DNA of 64,000 nt, taken from Chrysomallon squamiferum (Eukaryota; Mollusca; Gastropoda; Neomphalida; Peltospiridae). The notes beneath the pieces were generated by a model. It worked only from the letters and a program-made list of their open reading frames with translations, did not search any database and had not been told where the DNA came from. A program made the translations under genes and the position numbers. Shown here piece by piece: positions 45,342-63,890 of the stretch; within the stretch, counting starts at the first letter, position 1, and every line of letters starts with the position of its first letter. Location of the stretch: NCBI GenBank assembly GCA_012295275.1, contig CM022670.1:15219862-15283861 (forward strand), written 5' to 3'.

Positions 45342-45715
45342 CAAAGAACGAAAGAAAGATGATAAGCAACACCAGTGTAATAAATTTTAAAATCAATACT
45401 GTAGACAATATTAAGACTATATATTTGAGTCTCTATATGTCTACACACTCTGTACAGCCCAGTAAATTGAGACTAAGATGAATGATGAATAACAAAGATA
45501 TCGAGTTCGTACCACGCCACTTCTGCTCGAATTTCATTGGGGAGAGATACGTGGCTCCACTTTCTTCTCTCTAGTTCACTAACCTACCGACCTGATAGTC
45601 TTACTTAGCGGGTACGTAACCACCCTCAAAAAAAGATGAAGCCAAAATAGCTACATTGTCCTTAAAGCTTATCAGTAACGTAGGCACATATGACACGATT
45701 TACACTGACAGAAAC

Positions 45716-47654
<1,939 letters not shown>

Positions 47655-47726
<72 letters not shown>
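47655..47726 (+). repeat. (GA)n microsatellite
   Basis: A pure GA run, followed about 75 bases later by (TTTTA)n at 47803-47840 and poly-A at 47866-47891. Confidence 0.95.
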
Positions 47727-47732
<6 letters not shown>

Positions 47733-48203
47733 TACGTCTTAATGAATTAACATTTAGCTGACATCTTTATCTTAATTCTTTATCTTCTTCTTATCATTAT
47801 TTATTTTATTTTATTTTATTTTATTTTATTTTATTTTATGTTATTTTATTTATTATTTATTTATTTAAAAAAAAAAAAAAAAAAAAAAAAAGAAGTAAAA
47901 ATGAGAAGATTAAGATGTGAATGAAATTAATAATACAACATATTGTAATTTACCACGACACGGCAGTGCATGGGTCACGCTGAGTACTAATGGGTAATAT
48001 AGTTTTGAGCAATAGCCTTGAGCCAGTGTGGAAGTTTTCATCATTAAGCAGAAACGGGTCAACGGTGTATAGTTCTGTGATGGTTATAGTATATGCTGGT
48101 AGGGTGGAGAGAATTTTAAAAAATAATAATAACAATTTTTCACCTGGTTTTGTTGTTGCTCTTCTTTTTGGGGGGAAGAGAAGGAAAATATTTTCATGTT
48201 AGG

Positions 48204-48208
<5 letters not shown>

Positions 48209-48284
<76 letters not shown>
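48209..48284 (+). repeat. (CT)n microsatellite
   Basis: About 38 CT units followed by a (TTTA)n tract. Confidence 0.95.
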
Positions 48285-48288
<4 letters not shown>

Positions 48289-48653
48289 TTTATTTATTTA
48301 TTTACTTATTTATTTATTATATATAAGAGAAACCGCTGCTATTACTTCTACTATTATTAAACAAAACACTCGCTATCGGTTCTATTATACAAGCTATAAT
48401 GCATTCAGGTACACAGACAAACAGCAGACACACAAATACGCACGCACGCACACACATACATACTGACAACAGACATTCGCACACACGCACAAACACACAC
48501 TAAGACACACTATTCCAGTGCTATGAACTGTAGGATAACGAACTCTTATATCGCTGTTTTATAAAAAGTATAACGAGAACAGTTCGATAAGCATTTAACT
48601 GTTACTTCAGATAACGCTACAAGATATCTAATGATTTCAACACGGTGGTATGC

Positions 48654-48687
<34 letters not shown>

Positions 48688-48914
48688 CTTCTAAAGAGCC
48701 GCGTTTGACAGCTTTATCGATTTGTAACTGGAAACCTACAAAATATATGACATACTACGCGCGTTTACTTACCTTGTACTTTGGTTAAATAAAACAACTT
48801 TCTTTCAAAACGTCACCTGTTACAAGATATTTATCTCATTTAGAAAGCTAGATAAATGTAAGCGATATATTTAGACAAGTCACTGCTATATTTGGCGACC
48901 AAAAGGAAAGTTTC

Positions 48915-48961
<47 letters not shown>

Positions 48962-49493
48962 AGTTTCTGTAATATAAGAATTTTTCTGTGTATATGAGCA
49001 GGTTTAATATGAAAATAGCTATTTAGTGTAGGAGTATTAACTTGAAATGAAATTAATCAAATGTATGGTGTTGGAATAATAATTTTTCATGTTGGTACTT
49101 TCTCAAGACACGAACATAAATAATTTATTACATATAACAAGTTAAAACTTGTGTTAGGCTATATATTACAGAGTCGTTCGGGTTGAGGAATTATGTTACT
49201 GTTGAAATCTAAAGAATAATTTTATAATGTTTTAATAACCTATACTGCAACTAATGTCAAAACTGATGTGTAAATTTTCAGTAGTCTTTTATAATTATTA
49301 TTATTATTATTATTATTATTTTTTTTTTTTTTTTTTTTTTAATAATTTTGAGTTAAACCATTAGAAACTGTGCCAAATTGTGAAAAAAACAGACACTTTG
49401 GTTAAAAAGATTACAGTTTGTATTTAATTATGACGTTTGAACTATTAAACCATTCTTTTCATAACGTTCTTCTTCTTCTTCTTCTTCTTCTTC

Positions 49494-49534
<41 letters not shown>

Positions 49535-49620
49535 TTGTGTGGTTGTTGTTGTTCTTCTTCTTGTATTATGTAAATAATTACCTTACTTTTGGCTGGGAAC
49601 TTTAGGGATATTTTTACCTG
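48285..49620. other. Intergenic DNA, no gene seen
   Basis: AT-rich with CA-rich DNA near 48415-48510, poly-T at 48658-48684, (TAA)n at 48919-48960, and (CTT)n(TTA)n at 49468-49535. Confidence 0.45.
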
Positions 49621-49630
49621 TCAGGACAGA

Positions 49631-49693
49631 TGACCTTTGACCGTGGACTGCCCGGCAGTGTTCACCCCATTTGACGGTGTGGCAGTGACGTCA
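49631..49693. promoter_or_regulatory. DR1-type nuclear receptor site next to a perfect CRE
   Basis: TGACCTTTGACC (49631-49642) is, on the minus strand, GGTCAAAGGTCA: two AGGTCA-like half-sites spaced by one base, the DR1 layout used by HNF4 or RXR dimers. A perfect CRE TGACGTCA follows at 49686-49693 within the same GC-richer stretch of about 110 bases. Function is inferred from motif matches only. Confidence 0.35.
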
Positions 49694-49699
49694 CAGGCC

Positions 49700-49882
49700 A
49701 CATCGCGTTCTTTCTCTTCTGGACAGGACGTTACTTATTTCTAATTCACTCTTCTCTGTTAGTAATAATGTATAAGAAGTAAACAAATATTTAATACAAC
49801 ATAATAATATGACTTTATCAATAGAAAGATAATGTTAGAAATGTAATTTGGGCATGCCCCGTAAAGTACATATATAGAACCC

Positions 49883-49943
<61 letters not shown>

Positions 49944-51375
49944 TAGATAGATATTTCAGAAGCCGTAATATGATTTACAGTTTGTCTACTTAGTAATGTA
50001 TGGTAGATATTTTAAATTAAACCCCAGCGTCTGTCTTCTTCTGTTTCTTTATCACAGTCGTCTGACATTCCTTGTAACGTGTGCCACCCAGAAGTCTACA
50101 AGGTTCACCTGCCTCTCTTTGAATGTTAATGAAGTAAACCGAAGTCTGGACGACGCCGGTTATGGTGTTTTTATCATTTCATTATTTTATTGTACTTGGC
50201 TCTCATTTAATTTAAATTAGCCGCTGATTAATGATCAGTTGTTTAGCTATCGTCATGGCATGTGTGAGTGTGCGTCTGTGTCAAACACTGGATATTTTCT
50301 GCAAACAGTGTAAGTAGGCCGCAGAGTATGCTGTTCTCTTTATGAAATGTTATATGATTACTGGGTATATTTTCAAGTAGATTTTGATAACTTCTCTTCT
50401 TTTCTTAAGGGTTTGGCTTCAGCTTATAATAAAGAAATAAAAAACTTGTTTCAACCCACACAGTTTGCGATAACTGTTTGCTGTACCAAACATACGTTAT
50501 TCATTACGTTATGAAACATATGCTCGAAATTACTTTTTTTAATTTTTTTTTTTTTTTTTACCTCAGATAAAACAGTAATTAATATTCGAAAATCTAACAT
50601 GTATTCCATACCGATGGAGACATATCTGTAATTTATACCTGATAAATGACACAGACAGGTATAAGACTTTAAAAGCGTTTGCATTCAGTTACGGTTTTTT
50701 ATTATTATTAAATGTAAGCAGAATTTAATTATTTGTCTAGCAGCCGACTTGATGTCAGTGGTTTAAACAGCTGGTTCGCGGAATGAATAAAGAAGACACT
50801 GTGGGGTTTTTTTCTCTGTGTATGGGTTTGTTTATGGGTTCCTATACTAGTATAATCGGCTATTCATCTGTTTCTCGCTCTTATTCTCTCTCTCTCTCTC
50901 TCACGCTTTTTCCTCGTGTTCCTCTTTCTTTCTCCCTCACGCTCTGTTTTTTTTTCCTTCTGTCTATATATCCATCCTTCCGTCCATCCATCCATCTATC
51001 TGTCCTTCAGTCTGTATCATCACTATATATCGTGGACTAAACCAAAGCATTCAACCAGAGACATCATTACGTCTCCGCAACAGTTCAGTTCACGCTGCTG
51101 TTTTGTGTTCGCCGAGTCCAACTCTGGGTGTAATAGACTGAATGTCAACGGCTTCAAGGATTTCGCGATCCGTGACATTAGCAAGTCTTTTGTTATCAGT
51201 ATCTATCTATCATCGAAACGTCTCAATACCGCTCCGGTTTTTTTTGTGTTTTTTTAAGAAATTTTATTTGAAAGAAACGGACAATGGAGGTTAGATGATA
51301 TTCGAAACCACAGTCACGTTATTCTTGTCTGTGAAAACACATCAGTTGTAGTGAATCAGACTGATGATTGTGTAA

Positions 51376-51410
<35 letters not shown>

Positions 51411-51543
51411 TTTTTTTTTTCTCTTCTTTTTCGTCAGCTTAGTACGTATTCAGTATTCTAATGTTCCTTTTAAGAAGACAGAAACTATTGACTGAAATAG
51501 GTTTTAGTTTGCTCGCACAACATCAACGATATTATATATATAA

Positions 51544-51589
<46 letters not shown>

Positions 51590-52064
51590 GCGGTAAAGAA
51601 GAAACACACATAAATTCAAAACAGAAACAGAAACAGAAAATATGTATCATGAAAGAGCGTTTTGGAATTTTCAACAGAAAAACTCGAGTAATGAAAATGT
51701 TTTGTCTCTCTGAATAATTGTTATAACTTTTCAATTTATTTTAAAAATAAGTATTTCTTGTTTACTTGTTTTTGTTGTTTATTGTTTAACAATAGTATAT
51801 GTTTCATTCAGTGAGATTTCTGTTTGAAGAAATTACTAAACAAAGAATTAATAAAGTCATTTATTTGCTACTGTTTCAACAATGGTGAAACTGTACATGC
51901 ACAATTTTTTATTATTATTATTTTTATTTTTTTTAAGTGCTTTGATAAAAGGAAACTGAAAATGCCGCGCCTCTGGGCTGATAAGGGACATAATCCCCCA
52001 AAAGAGCAGTAAACTAATGATTTTTTAAAGCCAGTTATTTCCCTTGAACTATTCTATTAAATCT

Positions 52065-52068
<4 letters not shown>
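49700..52068. other. Intergenic DNA / possible receptor 3' flank
   Basis: It contains (ACAG)n(ATAG)n at 49885-49950, CT-rich DNA near 50880-51010, a poly-T tract near 51387-51420 and (CA)n at 51548-51582. Minus-strand AATAAA matches near 51860-51910 could end the receptor transcript. No gene recognised. Confidence 0.4.
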
Positions 52069-52135
<67 letters not shown>

Positions 52136-52361
52136 AAAAAACCCCAAAACCCCAAAAAACAAAACAACAACTAGAAGTATTTAATACTTGATTGTACATT
52201 CAGAAAATCATAAACACTTTTCCGTTGTTTTGAAATTTAAAGAAATGACAATATTACACAGTTAAATTAATATAAGTATTATATTCATTTTCAGGATAAA
52301 TGTTCTAATACATATGTTCTTGTTTTGTCCATTTCGTACATACTCATATACGTGTTTGTGC

Positions 52362-52418
<57 letters not shown>

Positions 52419-52515
52419 TACCTGTACTTTTACATTGGTATTTGAACGGGCTAGTGTATCTGTATTCCTGTAAAACTGACAGCCATGTCCAAAGCCATTC
52501 AGAGATTTGTGCTTC
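52069..52515. repeat. (CT)n at 52069-52126 and (TG)n at 52364-52417
   Basis: Two dinucleotide microsatellites just downstream of the receptor stop codon, probably in its 3' UTR or flank. Confidence 0.85.
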
Positions 52516-52839
52516 TCAGCTGAGCAATGCCAGGGTTGTTATCATGAAGAGAATAACAAATACAACAAATAACAGTCGATCAGTAACCAGCGCTATCTCG
52601 TGCCACTCACTGTCCGTGTAGCGTCGTCCTTGTTCCGCGGAATACTTTCCTACGAGCATGCGCAGATTCTTCGACACTTCCTTCAAGTCGCCTTCGGCCT
52701 CCTTGAGCGAAGACGAGTCCGATTCATGTTCGTGAAATTCCGTCGTGTTTTTCATGGAGGCAAATGGAGTGGTTTGGTCAATTTGTGAGTAGGAATCCAT
52801 GCAAAGCCATCTCCGCAAACCACATCTGCCAAGAAAAAT
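52516..52839 (-). CDS. Receptor exon 8: intracellular loop and M4
   Basis: It enters in phase 0 after the acceptor TTGTTTTTAG and begins IFLGRCGLRRWLCM, the segment that follows M3 in this family. It continues through an acidic, serine-rich loop into SEWHEIALVTDRLLF and M4, then stops. An alternative acceptor 10 bases further in (TTGGCAG) breaks the frame. Confidence 0.88.
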   Translation of the reverse strand: MFLGRCGLRRWLCMDSYSQIDQTTPFASMKNTTEFHEHESDSSSLKEAEGDLKEVSKNLRMLVGKYSAEQGRRYTDSEWHEIALVTDRLLFVVFVILFMITTLALLS

Positions 52840-53336
52840 CTAAAAACAAGAAACAAAGTGTAAGACATGAAAATTAACTTAATATTTAACCCAACGAAGA
52901 GTGATATTATATCATTCTTTGCTGACCTACATATTAGTTAGATTATTAAAATAAGGCTCACTATAGGTTATAGAAAAAACAAAAAACAAACAGAAAGCAA
53001 AATATAGAGAAAGATAGATACTGATATAGAGATAAATTAATTAAAACGATAACGTAAGAAGAACAATATCAACAAATGAATAACAATGAAAATGCTAAAA
53101 TATATTATCACTGCATCTGATTATAAATCATTTACAAATGTTTATTGTTGTTGTTGTTTATTATTATTATTTACTATTTATTTATTTATTTGTTTATTAT
53201 CCTTTTACTTAGGTTTCGATATTTTAGTTTAGTCTTAGTTATTATTATTATTATTATTATTTTTTTTTTTTTTTTTTTTGTCTTTTATTTATTTATTTAG
53301 TTAGTTTTGTTTTTTAAAGAGATTTTCTTCTTTTTC

Positions 53337-53367
<31 letters not shown>

Positions 53368-53701
53368 TTATTTTCTCGCTTGCTTATCGCTATTTACATT
53401 TTATGTATTATTACAATCAAAAACGCACAGCTGCCTTCAAAACACAGAATTAATGTAAGGACAGGTAGGTGTACATGTCACTTTTATATCCCTGTGATAT
53501 ACGACGTGTAACTACTACCTGTCTCAAAATGCTGACAGTATAAAAATTTAAAACATACAGCGCTCAGCCAGTCAGGGATTCGTTTTCTACGTCCACGTCT
53601 TGCTGTTGACGTCACAACGGCCGCCATTATGATACTAATGCTAGTCAGTGCCATTGTTGTTATGTAGAACATTGCTGAAATCAAATAACAGATTATCTTT
53701 A

Positions 53702-53740
<39 letters not shown>

Positions 53741-53743
53741 ATC

Positions 53744-53782
<39 letters not shown>

Positions 53783-53934
53783 GAAATATAATAATAATTT
53801 TCTACTCCGATTATAAAAAATCAAATACAAAGGCACGAACATCGTTACAGGCGACGGACAATAATGATCATAACAAAAGTACAAACGAAGACGAAGATCA
53901 TCACCACGACAACCACAACATCAACACTATTACA

Positions 53935-53970
<36 letters not shown>

Positions 53971-56096
53971 GTGATGGTGGCTGTAGTAGTAGTAGTAGTG
54001 GTAGTAACAGTAACATACACCCGACACCACTGAATGAGGGTTTAGAAATTGTAGTCTAGCTATACTATTAAAAACGAATGAATGTTTAACCACACTCTGG
54101 CACTACCAGCAGATGGGCTGTTGCTTGGTCAATTAAAAGTCATCCGAGGTACACTGCTTAGACTGCCAATGGAAGAAGAAGAAAAAAAATTAAAGCATAG
54201 TATTTACCAATTCTTGGAGCCGAAGATCGATTTGATCCCAAGACATCAACAAACATCTTCAGACAAACTGACAGAGTAATAAGCGAACAGGCTCCTGAAA
54301 ATATTAAACAACAGAAATAGCAATATCCAAACACATTTTAACAATTTCAGCTAACCTCATCACGGATAGTATAACCATATTTGAAAAAAAAAATATATAT
54401 ATATATCCCCTCCTCTGAATAACAAATACTTTTGTGCAATAAATAAAATGCATTAACTAATTGTTTGTTAATTATTTTATCTCCGACCCATGTTTATTGC
54501 ACGACAATTAAAACTGATTAAAATTATTTAAATCACTGTAAAACCAAACCTAGAGTTGTTTTGGCGCTTGTGTCTGATGGCAACAAGAAAACAACAGGAA
54601 CCAGCAGCCCAACGAGTACAGCGGGTCCGGTGACCACGCAGTGGTAGAAGTGCGTCTTTCGCTGAAGTTCCACGCTGACTGAGACGTACTCGATGATCTC
54701 AGGGTGCACGACGCGGCCTACTTCTCCGTCAACGTTCTGCGACACGAGCTCCCACACGCTCGACACCAAAGTCGTACGAGTATCCTTGACGTGGTGCTTT
54801 CCAGAGTTCAGAAACTGAATGTGTATTTGCTGAGACGTGAAGCTTCCCGTCGCCAGTAGAACCTTACACAGGTGAGAGTCGAAAGGAAAATCAGAGATGT
54901 CCATGGGACAGTGACTCTTGATCTTGAGATGGGAAGCCCAGGCTACTGATCCGTCGTATCTGACTCTAGCAGGCTCTTCTGAAATACGTTCAAATTTCCC
55001 GTACTGCCTGGAAAAAGTAAATATCGTTAGTAACAACGTGCTTCAGTAGTATGGTTTAAGCTGTATTGTTATATTCATCTGATGTTAATATCGGTAGCCT
55101 GTAAAATAAAAGTAGAATACAGCACAAATATTAAATTTAGTGACTGTTGCTACTGGCGTATTTATAAAGATTTGTCTGTAAGTTTAAGATTCGGTGACAG
55201 TTACTACTATACAGATTTGTCTGTAATTTTAAAGACTAGAATAAGATTATTACTTACGTATGCAGTAGTTTTAGGTCAGGGGTCCACATTTCCGATGATG
55301 GTAACATTACAGTTTGTAATCCGCCGTACTCAGTAACATTCCATTCCAAACGTGGATCATTCCAAAACTGAAACAAATAGAATCATCGTCATCATTTGTC
55401 GGGTTCTGTATAAAAGTCCTGAATGAGTCCATCGTTTTTGTTTTGATAGCTGACTGAATAGGTGAATGGAAAGTATTGCTCCGTTAAATGAAAAAAAAAA
55501 AAAATAATAATAATAAAAAAAATAAAAATAAAAAATATACTCACTGTAACAAGTAAAATAGTTGACGACAGTTCTTGTGTATTTTCATCCTATAAATAAA
55601 TAAGAAAATACATAAGTTAGTAAATGAATAAATCAATTAATTAATTAGTATCAAACAATATATCTCTATCTCTCTGTCTGTCTGTCTATCTGAGTATCAA
55701 TAAATCTATCTATTTATCGATCAATCGATCAATTTATCTTTCTTTATTTCTCTGTTTATCTCCAAATCTATCTCTCCCTCTGTCTTTATATCTATCTATT
55801 TACCATCAATCTATCTATCTATCAATTTGTTTGTTTGTTTGTTTGTTCGTTCGTTCGTTCGTTTATTTGTTTCTGGATCCATGATCGTAGTTGTTGTGGT
55901 GCTGGGTGTTGGAGTGACGTCTTACCAAACCCTGAACGCTGGTCAGAGTAACATCAACAGTAACAACCAGAGTATCATTGATCCCCGATGCAGGCCTGAC
56001 GTGTTTGACGTACTGGTGGTCGTTGAGGATGTGGAAATATATATGAGATTCATTGTCGACTTCGTGTAGCACGTCCTTCACATGACCTTTGAAATA

Positions 56097-56149
<53 letters not shown>

Positions 56150-57241
56150 TTAAAATTAGTTTTGTTAAAATCAATGATATAGATCAGTAAATTACATTTA
56201 TGTTACTGGGAAAAATAAAAAGTATTCTAAAATGTGTCTCTAAGAATCCTTCTTACAAAAAAATAGTTTAGCAACTCACAAAATAAAATAAAATAAATAA
56301 ACAAAAATGGGAAGAGATAAATAAATAATCAATATGAACAGTGAAAGATTATAATTATCTCTTTCGTTGTGGAATATTAATTATCTACGTCTTATTAAAA
56401 TTAAACTTTATGCAAATTAGGGTAGGTTTTTCGCTTCAAAAGTTAGCTTTGTTTTAACAGTGAATCGTTTGTAAACATTGCTGTGCCGAGAAGAAGCAAA
56501 TATGCAGAGTGCTGCAAATTTAAAAAATGACTGAGTTCACGTTTGACATTTTCAACGTAACCAGTGTTGCAAAATCTTGAATATATTTGCTTTAACGTTC
56601 TATATTCTGTATGACTTTTAATGAAGGTAAATAATTATATTCCTGCAGCAAAATGAATGGATTTTAAGTTGTGTGTGTTTTTTTTTCTTTTCTTTTTCTG
56701 CTTTTATTTTAATTCGAAGTCTGTAATAAACAATGTGTTTTATTCATTTATTTATATATTTTTTATTTTATTTTAAAGTTAACTTAGGAATATACTAAAT
56801 ATTTATTAATTTACTTACTTCATAATTTCTTCTTTGTTTGCTTAACTAATGCACAACTGATAAATGAAGCAACAATAACTGATCAAAGTAAGTGTTAGCT
56901 AATCACAGATATCTTATTTTACACTGCATATTAATAATTTTATTTATTTACTTAATATCATCATCATCACCACCATTACTATCGTTTTGTTTCCGTATGG
57001 GTCACTAGCTAACAGATGAATATATGTTTTAGTACTTCCGAACTTTTAAAATAATAATTATGCATCTATGTAATGACTGATTATTAAAATGCAAACATAA
57101 AGTATAAAAATAAATTAATATAAAATTAAATAAATATAAAATGAATTAAATATATTAAAAATACAGAAGCTACCAACCTCGAACAACGTTAGAATTGAGA
57201 AGCCAGACATAAATCACAATAACAAGATAAAAAGCGTCCAT
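52516..57241 (-). CDS. Divergent nicotinic-like cys-loop ligand-gated ion channel subunit
   Basis: Eight coding exons on the minus strand: 57241-57178, 56086-55926, 55589-55545, 55367-55258, 55007-54550, 54294-54208, 53674-53559, 52839-52516. Phases agree at every junction and the lengths sum to exactly 455 codons, giving 454 residues, normal for a nicotinic-type subunit. A hydrophobic signal peptide (residues 1-21) leads to the ligand-binding domain with FWNDPRLEWN and MWTPDLKLLH. The Cys-loop CPMDISDFPFDSHLC lies at 160-174, M1 at about 247-269, M2 at 276-296, M3 at 310-331, then a loop of about 95 residues and M4 at about 430-452. The vicinal Cys pair of alpha subunits is absent, the loop B Trp is Phe (TGSFTS) and the loop A Tyr is not in place. 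It therefore looks like a non-alpha or non-acetylcholine subunit. The cephalopod chemotactile receptors are one nAChR-derived group to compare it with. The start is MDAFYLVIVI; an in-frame ATG-like start upstream would bury the signal peptide. Confidence 0.9.
54208..54294 (-). CDS. Receptor exon 6: M2 pore helix
   Basis: An 87-base exon flanked by AATATTTTCAG and GTAAATAC, phase 1 on both sides, found by requiring an M2 segment between M1 and M3. Joined to the previous exon, it gives a pore helix reading SAK at -2' to 0', Thr at 2', Leu at 3', Cys at 6', Ile at 9', Val at 13', Lys at 16' and Asp at 20'. Standard cation-selective subunits have Glu at -1' and Leu at 9'. The M2-M3 loop is GSNRSSAPRI. 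Confidence 0.85.
54550..55007 (-). CDS. Receptor exon 5: Cys-loop, beta-sheet core and M1
   Basis: The largest exon, 458 bases, enters in phase 2 and leaves in phase 1. It encodes VRYDGSVAW, the 13-residue Cys-loop with the canonical FPFD, the loop B and C regions, and M1 with the conserved proline-bearing GPAVLVGLLVPVVFLLPSD. The exon ends within M2 just after K-T-T-L. Confidence 0.92.
56104..56146 (+). repeat. (GA)n microsatellite
   Basis: About 21 GA units, starting roughly 18 bases outside receptor exon 2, on its acceptor side. On the minus strand this is a (CT)n pyrimidine tract upstream of the acceptor. Confidence 0.93.
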
Positions 57242-57862
57242 GCTGTAGTTCACCTCAAAACTCAGAAATGAGAACAGCCACGCCGTCAACGTCGTGATGG
57301 GTCGCACACAGTACGTGAACGTAGCGGATGTTTGTGAAACAAACACGACGTCAAACAACAAACAATTTTTTGTTTACCTCTTCTTGCTGAAAAGAGTTCG
57401 TTCCACGTTCTTAGTACGAATGAAAATTCCCCTTTATCCCTGCAGTGTCCTTTCTTTCTTTTCTTTTTTCTTTTTTTTTTTCTTCTTTATCTTTTACCTT
57501 TTCCTCCCCTACTCTAAATTCCAATTACGTTCTGCGACAGTGAAAACTCCTATAAAATTAGTTTTTCTTTTCTACTCTTTATATGATTCTGTTTCCTTGC
57601 TGAGGGCTACTATTCTTCTTTATTTCCTTTTTATGGCTTTTAAACCAATGCTTGCAGACAAAGTTTCTTTTTTAAAACAATAAATAATATATTATGAAAA
57701 TAATTAACCAAACAAAGAGTTGCGTATCTGATTTATTGTCCCTTGTGCTGACATATGCAAAAAGACAGACACACACACAGACGTAAATGCATGCATAAAA
57801 CATGATGTGGTTATAAAGTTGTCGTACAGTCTTTTATCTTTCTTCTTCATCATCTTCTTCTT

Positions 57863-57922
<60 letters not shown>

Positions 57923-58080
57923 GTTGTTGTTGTTGTTGTCGTCATTGCTGTTGTTGTTTATTTTTCTTTCTGATATATATACCTGCTCCATCATTTGCAT
58001 ATAACTTTTTGTGTGGATTTGAAACGCTGTGAACGTCCTTTTTTCTACATCATGGACAATAATATTATAGTTCAATTTTA

Positions 58081-58127
<47 letters not shown>

Positions 58128-59383
58128 TTATAATACCGACTTATGCAAACTAAAATTAGAATAATAAGTATTTATAAGTACAACAATCTGCCATTCAGTT
58201 AGCTTAATCATATTAACTCAAATATTCCAGTCGAACTTGTTGCAAGAGTTAAGCTAAAAAAAAGCAATTACACGTTGTGTCGTGGATCATAATAACATTT
58301 TATATCTTTCTTAAACTACTATACTATATATATATATATTATCAATTTATTTAATTTAAATGCATCCTTAAGCCAAGTTTATTTACAATTTTATATAATT
58401 TAAATCTTGCATCAGACAAGACTGGTTTATTTGGTTACTACGAGAAAAATGGTTTAAAACAGCTTTTCAAAGCTACTGTGAACCAGTTGATTATTGATGG
58501 CCGCGTGCATGTAGTGGGTAAACATTTGGCCATATTTTTCACAGATTTTACTAAAAAATAGTTGGTTAGCACCACATTAGTTATATAGTCCCTAATTTAG
58601 TAACATCTAAATATGTTTTGGGGTATTCTCTCATTATTTTTAATTACAAAAAGTAAAAACTGATTTAATTTCCCAAATATATCGCTGTTTTTTCTAGTCT
58701 AGTAACAGGAAGAAACTGAAATATGAACGTATTTTTGTTTCAGCTAATGGGCAGTTTTTAACACATTCTTTCTTGCTGAAAAATAATAATCTAAAAAAAA
58801 TCAAATGAAACTTACTTCTAATAATAAATTATAAAGTAATGAACAACAAAACGGTTATATAACTTTTCAGTACATCATTACATGTTCTTAGTTTGATTAA
58901 AACTTTGTGTTTTCAGTAATTATTTAAGCCAGAATCCAAAACAGATATATACTTATGTTGAATATTGCTGATTAAAAAATATTTGAATGGTGGCTAAGAA
59001 AATTTACAAGATCCAACATAATATTATATACACCCAACTACTTTTATTTGTAATTTAATTTTATGTTTTAATTAATTTAGTTACGATGTATATAAAATAT
59101 TCCTTATAGGAAGACCAGTTCAAAAAATTTATTTTAAAAATATAATTCATGGATTTCTATTCTTCTAGCTTCATGAACTGTGTTCTGCTAACTTGCATAA
59201 AATTAGTGAATTATTGATTGTTCTGTGATGAATTCAACTCTAGGCTGATGAAATGATTGTGCAATGTTTAATAGTTTGTTTTGAATGTATCTAAGACTGA
59301 TATACTGTACAAGTTAATGCTGCTGCAAACCCTGAGCATTTATAGTAATGAACTGATTTTTGCTGTTACTCCAGTAGCTTTAC

Positions 59384-59439
<56 letters not shown>

Positions 59440-59575
59440 TCAGTTTGTTAAAGAAATAGATTAGATATTTTGAATATATATAAACACACAGTTCAGTTCT
59501 TCTTTGTAATGTTCTGTTATTTAAATATGAATTGTTTTCTTGTGTTTTAATTTTTTTTCTGTGTTTGATTTGCAG
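57242..59575. other. Intergenic region between divergent receptor and eIF2-alpha genes
   Basis: The first 120 bases (57242-57360) are less AT-rich with several CpGs and probably hold the receptor 5' UTR. (CTT)n(TTA)n(TTG)n tracts lie at 57850-57950, (TAA)n at 58083-58125 and (TTA)n at 59386-59440. The eIF2-alpha transcript must begin with a non-coding exon here or farther upstream, because its first coding exon has a splice acceptor; I could not place that exon with confidence. Confidence 0.5.
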
Positions 59576-59592
59576 CCAAAGATATTAAGTAG

Positions 59593-63486
<3,894 letters not shown>

Positions 63487-63648
63487 GTACTGTTCTGTTA
63501 CTGTTTTTGTAACAAGGAATATTCCTGCAGAAAGTGGATGTAAAGTTTTAGCTTTAGGTCATTGTCCAGGACATGTAAAAGTTGAGATTTACTGACTTGT
63601 CTGAACAGTTGGCTTGTAAAACTGTTTTTCTAAAATCACCACAGTTGT

Positions 63649-63890
63649 TGAGATATTTACAGTTGTAGAGATATTCACAGTTATAGAGATATTCACAGTT
63701 GTAGAGATATTTACAGCTGTAGAGGTATTCACAGTTATAGAGATATTTACAGTTGTAGAGATATTCACAGTTGTGGAGATAGTCATTGTTGTAGAGATAG
63801 TCACTGTTGTAGAGATATTTACAGCTGCAGAGATTTTTCTCAATTGTAGAGATAGTTCTAATTGTAGATGTATTTACAGTTGTAACGATA
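63649..63890 (+). repeat. 18-bp tandem repeat array in an eIF2-alpha intron
   Basis: About 13 copies of a unit near ACAGTTGTAGAGATATTC. Because 18 is divisible by 3, both minus-strand frames stay open and give repetitive peptides; these are not genes. Confidence 0.9.

Noticed and set aside
45480-45620. tRNA-like or tRNA-derived SINE head in a GC-richer stretch
   Set aside because: Only a weak B-box-like phrase on the minus strand; no A box, cloverleaf or poly-A tail could be traced.
57242-57361. Longer receptor N-terminus starting upstream of MDAF in the same frame
   Set aside because: It would place about 40 mostly unrelated residues before the signal peptide. The hydrophobic leader right after MDAF fits the family.
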